A DNA stretch of 39,918 bases from XYA12-FULL-58-9 sp001798605 (GTDB lineage Bacteria > Myxococcota > XYA12-FULL-58-9). A model generated the notes under the pieces. It worked only from the letters and a program-made list of their open reading frames with translations. It ran no database searches and was not told the DNA's origin. The stretch lies in NCBI GenBank assembly GCA_036736205.1, contig DAINMX010000034.1, positions 1 to 39,918 on the forward strand, written 5' to 3'. Numbering within the stretch: the stretch's first letter is position 1; every line of letters begins with the position of its first letter. A program made the position numbers and the translations under genes. Below are positions 35,006 through 39,918 of the stretch, piece after piece.

Positions 35006-35035
35006 ATTACTCAGTGGTTGAGTAATATTGCTCAA
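35006..35035 (-). promoter_or_regulatory. Operator-like inverted repeats upstream of the DUF4143 ATPase
   Basis: ATTACTCA (35006-35013) and TGAGTAAT (35019-35026) form a perfect 8-bp inverted repeat. TTGAGTAAT (35018-35026) and ATTGCTCAA (35027-35035) form an adjoining palindrome with one mismatch. Three half-sites therefore sit head-to-tail. On the minus strand TTGAGC and AGTAAT, 18 bp apart, could be -35 and -10 elements embedded in the repeats. Confidence 0.55.
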
Positions 35036-35212
35036 CGAGTTATCGATGACGATCCCCAGGGGAGCAGGCTCTTGAGGAAGCTGGCCCGCAGTATCGGGTC
35101 TCAGGCATGGAGGCTTTTTTTGGTCCCCGTGCTCGCCGGTTGAGCGCGGCCGATAGCCCGTCCGCTCCTTCTGCGCTATGACGCCCAGCAGAAAACAAAA
35201 GGGGAATCCACC

Positions 35213-35719
35213 ATGACAACCAACGAGCTGCCCAAGTACGACATGAGCGACAATCCAACAGGATGTTGCCCACGGTTCGTCCCCGAGCCATGGGACAATC
35301 AGGAGGTGACGTTCAAAGACAAACTCTTTGTCAAAGGCAAGACCGTGGGCTTCATGCACATCCCGCTCAACATGGGCGGCATGATGACGAAGACCATGAA
35401 GATGATCAAAGACGCCGGTGCGTTTCCCGGCGATTTTCTACTCCTGTCGCACGACCCGTCACCATGGTGAGGGGAGCATTTCTTTGCCGTCGACAAAGAG
35501 GTCCCGGGTGCCGAGATGGTGCGGTTGTCGGGCACCTACCTCACCAAAGTTTTTGAGGGTCCGTTCAATGACGCGCCCACCTGGGTGAAGCAGATACAGG
35601 AGCACGTGGCGGCCAAGAAGAAGACCGCGAGCATGGTCTACTTCTTCTACACGACCTGTCCGAAATGCATGAAGCACTACGGCAAGAACTACGTCGTCGG
35701 CTTCGCACAGGTGGATTGA
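35213..35719 (+). pseudogene. Conserved CxxC-motif protein interrupted by an in-frame TGA
   Basis: From the ATG at 35213 one reading frame of 169 codons runs to 35719, with a single TGA at 35468-35470. Both halves look like one small globular protein. The N-terminal half has D-N-P-T-G-C-C-P-R-F-x-P-E-x-W and I-P-L-N-M-G; it breaks at D-P-S-P-W-stop-G-E-H-F-F-A-V; the C-terminal half has V-P-G-A-E-M-V-R-L-S-G and Y-F-F-Y-T-T-C-P-K-C. I recall intact relatives with this order but no known function; the C-P-K-C may bind metal or be redox active. A CGA-to-TGA change is the simplest explanation. Selenocysteine is unlikely, as only a 6-bp hairpin (35481-35499) follows. Confidence 0.7.
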
Positions 35720-35777
35720 GGTCCCGAGGCCTCGGTCACTTCCACATCCCGCGGATACTGCGACGAGCTTGTCGAGG

Positions 35778-36206
35778 ATGACCTCTCGGTGGTGCCGGCC
35801 TTTCCCGGGCAGTTCGTGTCTCGTTCCGGGCAAGGATGAACGGCAAACCGTCGAAGGGTTGCTGTCGGCACGATGTGAGAGCCTCAACATTCGCTCGCTC
35901 GTCTGTGAAATCATTGTCGATGCAATTGGACGCGATCCCGGATGTTTTCGACGTGGGTCCGCCGATGAGATTGAGTCTGATGTCAGGCAACGACTGCACG
36001 TTGCGGGATGGAATAACCGCGCCGACGTGATAGTCATTCGTCCGGAGTTAGAAGCATGGGTCTGGAGCGACTCACCGCATGTGGACACGGTGCTCGGTTG
36101 GAATGATCGACAGCCGGACTTGCGGTCTTGGCTCGTAACGCAAGGCTACGTGACGCAACGAGATGCCAAGCTGGTGAGACCCAAGGAGGCGATCTTGACC
36201 GAATGA
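35778..36206 (+). pseudogene. Remnant of a Toprim-like/defence-associated protein with an internal deletion
   Basis: Starting at the ATG at 35778, about 142 residues. It has L-V-P-G-K-D-E-R-Q-T-V-E-G-L-L near the N terminus, R-D-P-G-C in the middle and P-E-L-E-A-W-V-W-S-D-S-P-H-V later. These motifs recall a family of about 200-240 residues found beside AAA/defence genes (possibly the MAD4-like group; I cannot confirm the name). The roughly 25-residue segment expected between R-D-P-G-C and the D-E-I-E helix is missing, and the protein stops right after P-K-E-A-I-L, earlier than relatives. Its stop overlaps the start of the next gene. It could still be translated, but I judge it decayed. Confidence 0.45.
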
Positions 36207-37333
36207 AGTCATGGCTTAAGAAGCTCGACTTCGGGAACGCTGATGCCGGGACTCGGGTCATGGCCGCTCTGGCCGTTCTTGCGATGACCTGCGCGGTGCC
36301 GGCGTCGATGCCGGTGACCGCGGGCAAGTCAGTGTCAGAAGCCGAGTCCATGGTGTCTCTGTGTTTGCGGGTCATCGATGGCGACAAGAGCGCGGAGCCG
36401 GGGATTGCGCATCACCCGCTTGTCACGAAAATGGCCGAAGGAATGAGAGAGCAGGTGATATTCACGCCCGCCGAGTTCGCCCATGCGGCTTTCACGACGA
36501 CGGATGACGAGCAGTTCTCGTGGCGCCGGCTCCGTGACAACGCACGATTCGTGAAGCCATTCTTGGGGGAGGTCTCGCCGCGACTTGCGGCTCTGGTAAC
36601 GCGCAGTGCCGGCACTTCCCGCGAATTCTTGGCGGAGTCCGCCGACACCAAGACAATGCCCGTGCATTTCGTCTGCGGTGGGCCGTGGGACGCCTTCGTC
36701 CTCTATTTCGACCGAGGTCCCGAGCTATTCTTCGATCTTGGATGGCACGCTGACGGTGAGCCAGCTGCGATTATGGCCGATTTTGAGGCCATCCTTACCC
36801 ACGAGTTGTGGCACGCATCCTTTGGGGAGCACCGGCGCCTTCATTGGCCCATCGACTACAAGAGTTGCGATGGTGCCGCGTGCAGATTCCTCTACGAGAT
36901 GGCCAACGAAGGCATCGGCCACTTCTACTCACTCCGGCATCGGCTCCTCCCAACTGTCACCATCGACAGGTTCGACGCCAAGGTCGCGGGCGCGTTTGTA
37001 CTCTTGGCCAACAACTACCCCGACCTGATCGCCGAGACAGATGCACGCAAGCGCGAAAACGCCTTGTGGCACTCGCACGCGGGAGTGCCGTTCTGGGAGA
37101 AGTGGGGTGCAATTCCGGGTGCGGTTGTCGTCTACCGACTCCTCCAAACGTCCGGAGATAGCGAGGTGCGCAGACTTGTTGCCGAGGAACCGTTCTCGCT
37201 GTTTCTGAGGTATAACGAGCTTTGTTCAACCCGGCCCGAGTGGGAGAAGCTACCTCCGCCGCTAGTCGAGGATGCTCGGGCGTTGTTCGAATCGCACCGT
37301 GCCAATCCGGGAGGCGATAAGGTGTCGCCATGA
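36203..37333 (+). CDS. Predicted zinc metallopeptidase, HExxH/gluzincin type, exported
   Basis: The ATG at 36203 overlaps the preceding stop (ATGA) and gives 376 residues. Residues 18-40 form a hydrophobic signal or anchor. HELWH at 200-204 is the zincin active site and N-E-G-I-G-H at 235-240 supplies the likely third ligand, Glu 236. The general layout resembles DUF5700-like putative Zn-dependent proteases, with low certainty. It appears intact although its neighbours on both sides are decayed. The stop overlaps an ATG leading only to a 23-codon frame. Confidence 0.68.
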   Translation: MKSWLKKLDFGNADAGTRVMAALAVLAMTCAVPASMPVTAGKSVSEAESMVSLCLRVIDGDKSAEPGIAHHPLVTKMAEGMREQVIFTPAEFAHAAFTTTDDEQFSWRRLRDNARFVKPFLGEVSPRLAALVTRSAGTSREFLAESADTKTMPVHFVCGGPWDAFVLYFDRGPELFFDLGWHADGEPAAIMADFEAILTHELWHASFGEHRRLHWPIDYKSCDGAACRFLYEMANEGIGHFYSLRHRLLPTVTIDRFDAKVAGAFVLLANNYPDLIAETDARKRENALWHSHAGVPFWEKWGAIPGAVVVYRLLQTSGDSEVRRLVAEEPFSLFLRYNELCSTRPEWEKLPPPLVEDARALFESHRANPGGDKVSP

Positions 37334-37372
37334 ACGGCGAGGGTGGCTCGTGGCGTCTGACCTTTCGTGGGG

Positions 37373-37531
37373 ATGAAGAATCTCTTGCGTCGCGTCGGTG
37401 ATTTGCTCACCGACCGACGCGAGCCGATGGAAGTCGTGGCCATCGGCGGCGGCAGTCTCCTCTTGCTCGGTCTCATCAAGAGGCCGACGCGCGATCTCGA
37501 CTTTGGAGTGGATGACGATGGAAGCGTCTAA
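37373..37531 (+). pseudogene. 5' fragment of a DUF6036-type nucleotidyltransferase
   Basis: A 52-codon frame with M-E-V-V-A-I-G-G-G-S-L-L-L-L-G-L and K-R-P-T-R-D-L-D-F, the nucleotide-binding G-G-S and first catalytic aspartates of a minimal nucleotidyltransferase like those in DUF6036/AbiEii-type two-gene systems. The rest of the enzyme is missing: the frame runs straight into the start of the partner gene and stops. A deletion has removed most of the gene. A GTG at 37367 is an alternative start. Confidence 0.55.
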
Positions 37532-38344
37532 ACGAATCGAAGAGGCGCTCCTGACCTTGGCGTGGAGTTTGTGGACGGAGTTAGGTGTCGCCGGGGTCGA
37601 GCGTCATCATCAAAACTGCGCCGTCGATCCCGAGGCACGCCCACGGTGCAGGCAACGTTCGAGCCGCTGGCTGCTACCTTCAACAATCTCACCAAGACCT
37701 ACGTGCGGTTCCCGAAGAAAAAGTCCGCGAACCCTTGGAAGATTGAGCCGAGTCATAAGTCACAACGTGGCTCGTTCGAAAATCCGGGCCAGGTCATTCT
37801 TCGCTGTCGGTCGATCTTCGGGGTCGCGGCGAGAGCAGATGTCGTGACGGTGATGGTTTGTGCGCCGCGCTTGGGTTGGACGGCGTCAGAGCTTGTCGAG
37901 CGCACAAGTCTCGCCAAACGCGTCATCGCCGATGTTCTCCAAGATCTCGAACGCGGCGGCATCCTTCGATCGACGGCCATCGGCAATCGGCTTCGATATG
38001 ACCTGGTCGCTCGATCGCAGCTCGCCACCCTGGTTGGCGTGGCGCCAACGCAGGTGCCTGTCTGGTCCAGCATTCTTCCATTTATGGCCGGGGCCTCGTG
38101 GCTCGTCGAGCACGCGCCCGGACGGAATGAGACTGCGCTCCTGGTTGATGCTCAGAAGCTAGTCACCGCTTTTTTGGAGGAGCAAGCGCGGCTCGGACGA
38201 GTCTGGAGCCCACCGGCCTTTGAATCGTGGCCCGATCTGGCCGGCTGGTTGGCAGACGAGATCGATCTCGTTGCGATGGGAAGGTCATCGTGGCTGGTGG
38301 AGCCAGCGCTCACGGGTTCCAGAATCAGACCCAAGCGGCAATAG
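37512..38344 (+). pseudogene. Winged-helix partner of the nucleotidyltransferase, broken by deletion/frameshift
   Basis: The N-terminal part (from ATG 37512) reads E-E-A-L-L-T-L-A-W-S-L-W-T-E-L-G-V-A-G-V-E-R-H-H-Q...V-D-P-E-A, up to about 37635. The C-terminal part continues in another frame from about 37646 (V-Q-A-T-F-E-P-L-A-A-T-F-N) to 38344 and includes a winged-helix segment (T-A-S-E-L-V-E-R-T-S-L-A-K-R-V-I-A-D-V-L). In intact relatives I recall, about 50 residues lie between these parts, so a deletion that also shifted the frame is likely. It belongs with the truncated nucleotidyltransferase immediately upstream, probably as an antitoxin-like or regulatory partner. Confidence 0.5.
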
Positions 38345-38456
38345 ACCTTCGCTGCCGCAGTTGGAGTTACAGCTCGGTCATTGAGGCGAATTGAGAGCGG
38401 TGATCTCGTCCGCCCGGCGTCAACACCGGCAGACCTGGCGGTGGTTTGGAAGATTT

Positions 38457-38493
38457 GGTAAGTTAGACTTACAAAGTCTACCATGGCCGGAGG
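38457..38493 (+). promoter_or_regulatory. Operator-like inverted repeats and ribosome-binding site of the second DUF4143 ATPase
   Basis: GTAAGT-TAG-ACTTAC (38458-38472) and AGACTT-ACA-AAGTCT (38465-38479) are two perfect 6-bp inverted repeats sharing their central half-site, giving three half-sites over the presumed -10 region. GGAGG at 38489-38493 is a good ribosome-binding site for the ATG at 38498, which is why I prefer that start to the ATG at 38483. Confidence 0.55.
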
Positions 38494-38497
38494 CGTC

Positions 38498-39673
38498 ATG
38501 ATCGAGCGCGATCTCAAGCAAGTCCTCAAGCAGGCGAGCACCCATTACCCGGTGGTGACGCTGACGGGGCCGCGCCAATCGGGAAAGACGACCCTGTGCC
38601 GCGCGGTCTTTCCGAAGAAGGCCTACGTGTCTCTCGAGGCTCTCGACATGCGCGAGTACGCCACTCGGGATCCTCGAGGCTTCCTCGCCGAGTACGCCCA
38701 GGGCGCTGTTCTGGACGAGATCCAGAACGCTCAGGGGCTATTGAGCTACCTCCAAGGGAGCGTGGACGACGACCCAACGCCGGGTCGGTTCGTGCTCACG
38801 GGCTCACAACACCTCGCGCTGACGGCCGCGGTGGCTCAATCGCTGGCGGGGCGCACCGCCGTCTTGACGTTGCTGCCGTTGGGCCTTGGCGAGCTCAGGC
38901 GGTTCCCAAAGCACCCGAAGGAACTGTGGGAGACCGTTTGGGCCGGCGGCTACCCACGCATCCACGACCAGCACGTGCCCGCCGACCGCTGGCTCGCTGA
39001 CTACGTCACGACCTACATCCAACGCGACGTGCGGCAGGTCCTGAACGTCGGTGACCTCCAGGCCTTCACGACGTTCCTGAGGATGTGCGCGGGACATACC
39101 GGCCAAGTCCTGAACCTGACGGCGCTCGGTGGGGATTGCGGTGTGTCGCACAACACAGCCAAGTCGTGGCTGTCGGTGCTGGAGGCGAGCTACATCCTCT
39201 TCCGTCTACCGCCCTGGCACCGGAACACACAGAAGCGGTTTACCAAAGCACCCAAGCTCCACTTCTTCGACACGGGTCTCGCCTGCAACCTCCTCGGCAT
39301 CAGAAAGCCGTTGGACCTCGTTCACCACCCGCTCCGAGGGGCGCTATTCGAGAGTTGGGTGGTTGCCGAGGCCTACAAACATCGGGTCAACCAAGGGCTT
39401 GAGCCCGACCTGTCGTTCTTCCGTGATCACAAAGGCCTCGAGGTCGATCTCGTCATTGAATCGTCGTCAGCCGTGATTCTTGCCGAGATGAAGTCGGGCG
39501 CGACGGTGGCAGATGATTTCTTCGCCCCTTTGCGTCGGGTCCACGAACTCGTCTCCAGCAAGGTACCCGGCGCCGAGGTCGAATGTCGGGTCGTGTTTGG
39601 CGGGGAACACGGGCAGCGCCGAACCGATACGAAGGTGATTGCGTGGAGCGATTTGGACTCGCTCGGCTGGTGA
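38498..39673 (+). CDS. AAA+ ATPase with DUF4143 domain
   Basis: A 391-residue protein starting M-I-E-R-D-L, the usual beginning of one AAA_14/DUF4143 subgroup. Walker A is GPRQSGKTT (24-32), Walker B AVLDEIQ (70-76). The C-terminal DUF4143 domain has G-L-E-V-D-L-V-I-E...L-A-E-M-K-S-G, the ExD...ExK nuclease-like pattern. It is of a different subgroup from the ATPase at 33790-34971, so the two are not a recent duplication. It stands alone behind its own repeat-bearing promoter. Function unknown; ATP-dependent action on nucleic acid is plausible from the domain pair. Confidence 0.88.
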   Translation: MIERDLKQVLKQASTHYPVVTLTGPRQSGKTTLCRAVFPKKAYVSLEALDMREYATRDPRGFLAEYAQGAVLDEIQNAQGLLSYLQGSVDDDPTPGRFVLTGSQHLALTAAVAQSLAGRTAVLTLLPLGLGELRRFPKHPKELWETVWAGGYPRIHDQHVPADRWLADYVTTYIQRDVRQVLNVGDLQAFTTFLRMCAGHTGQVLNLTALGGDCGVSHNTAKSWLSVLEASYILFRLPPWHRNTQKRFTKAPKLHFFDTGLACNLLGIRKPLDLVHHPLRGALFESWVVAEAYKHRVNQGLEPDLSFFRDHKGLEVDLVIESSSAVILAEMKSGATVADDFFAPLRRVHELVSSKVPGAEVECRVVFGGEHGQRRTDTKVIAWSDLDSLGW

Positions 39674-39787
39674 GCGCAAGACATCGGGTGCGAAGGCTAC
39701 AGTCGGCTGTGAACAAAGAGGTTCCACCGGTAGAGTGGCAATGAGGGCAGCAGTTTTGGTCGACCAGAAATCATCCGCAATAACGGG

Positions 39788-39828
39788 TTGACCAAGGTGA
39801 TACACCGGTGTTACACTCACATTGGAGG
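39788..39828 (+). promoter_or_regulatory. Promoter/operator and ribosome-binding site of the ribbon-helix-helix gene
   Basis: TTGACC (39788-39793) and TACACT (39812-39817), 18 bp apart, fit -35 and -10 elements. A perfect palindrome ACACCGGTGT (39802-39811) and an overlapping GTGT-T-ACAC (39808-39816) lie between and over the -10, as expected for an operator of an autoregulating ribbon-helix-helix protein. GGAGG at 39824-39828 is the ribosome-binding site. Confidence 0.5.
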
Positions 39829-39836
39829 CGACGAAC

Positions 39837-39918
39837 ATGCCCACGGCCAAGAAACGGATCAACATTACGGTCGATGATCGGACCTATGAAGCACTCGAAC
39901 GCCTGTCGGGCGAGCGGG
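39837..39918 (+). CDS. Ribbon-helix-helix protein, antitoxin-like (partial)
   Basis: Only the first 27 codons are in the window. They read K-K-R-I-N-I-T-V-D-D-R-T-Y-E-A-L-E-R-L-S, the DNA-binding beta strand and first helix of CopG/Arc-type ribbon-helix-helix proteins. Such small genes usually encode antitoxins or autoregulators, with a toxin gene downstream, here outside the window. The palindromic operator directly upstream supports autoregulation. Confidence 0.7.
   Translation, partial: MPTAKKRINITVDDRTYEALERLSGER

Noticed and set aside
37330..37401. 23-codon frame overlapping the stop of the metallopeptidase gene
   Set aside because: ATGA overlap is attractive, but the peptide has no recognisable feature and lies next to a deletion-scarred region.
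39741..39791. Short frame starting M-R-A-A-V-L-V, reminiscent of alcohol dehydrogenase N termini
   Set aside because: Only 16 codons before a stop and no further similarity; too short to call a remnant.

Overview
The window looks like chromosome of a Gram-negative, moderately GC-rich bacterium of the Myxococcota/deltaproteobacterial type. Many lipoprotein and secreted-protein signal sequences, an Omp85 barrel protein, a TamB, a Mla-type lipid transporter, a DUF2330 protein, PilZ and a PP2C/cNMP-binding fusion point that way. This assignment is inferred from gene content only. A run of exactly 100 N (18484-18583) flanked by an exact 55-bp repeat shows the sequence is a scaffolded draft assembly, probably metagenomic. 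No rRNA, tRNA, CRISPR array or insertion sequence was recognised.

Region 1 (1-6.8 kb) starts with an intrinsic terminator of an upstream gene. It then carries a DUF2330 protein coupled to a barrel-like lipoprotein, a convergent HExxH metallopeptidase lipoprotein, a PilZ protein, a cytoplasmic metallophosphoesterase, a HEAT-repeat lipoprotein, a second metallophosphoesterase-like lipoprotein with altered metal-site motifs, and a small coiled-coil protein.

Region 2 (6.8-24.4 kb) is almost entirely on the minus strand and is core-like. In transcription order it reads: LPP20-like secreted protein, small outer-membrane protein, STAS-MlaE permease, MlaF-type ATPase, MlaD/MCE protein, PqiC-like lipoprotein, TamB, TamA/BamA-like Omp85 protein, then a membrane-embedded spermidine-synthase-like protein, PP2C-CNB phosphatase and a membrane-anchored protein. 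From mlaE to the Omp85 gene every junction is a start/stop overlap or a 1-bp gap, so a complete Mla/MCE importer or exporter and a TAM-type bridge appear to be one translationally coupled lipid-trafficking operon. The TamB gene is split only by the assembly gap: removing 155 bp restores one 1431-residue reading frame.

Region 3 (24.6-39.9 kb) is accessory and partly decayed. It has three orphan AAA+ ATPases (one DUF234 type, two DUF4143 type), each keeping an ExD...ExK nuclease-like motif and each preceded by its own set of short inverted half-sites over the promoter. Between them lie a YCII/OmdA pair, a CheB-CheR-PAS protein without kinase domain plus a stand-alone PAS protein, a GNAT acetyltransferase, a two-gene radical-SAM/lipoprotein cassette, and a second HExxH protein. 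Several broken genes sit here: a frameshifted small secreted protein, an nhaR-like 3' remnant, a CxxC protein with an in-frame TGA, a deleted RDPGC-type protein, and a nucleotidyltransferase/winged-helix pair with internal deletions. The window ends in the start of a ribbon-helix-helix gene behind a palindromic operator.

The most interesting items are the radical-SAM/lipoprotein cassette outside its usual Bacteroidota setting, the joint Mla-TAM operon with a tandemly duplicated ribosome-binding-site/start-codon module, and the recurring operator-like repeats in front of the orphan ATPases.
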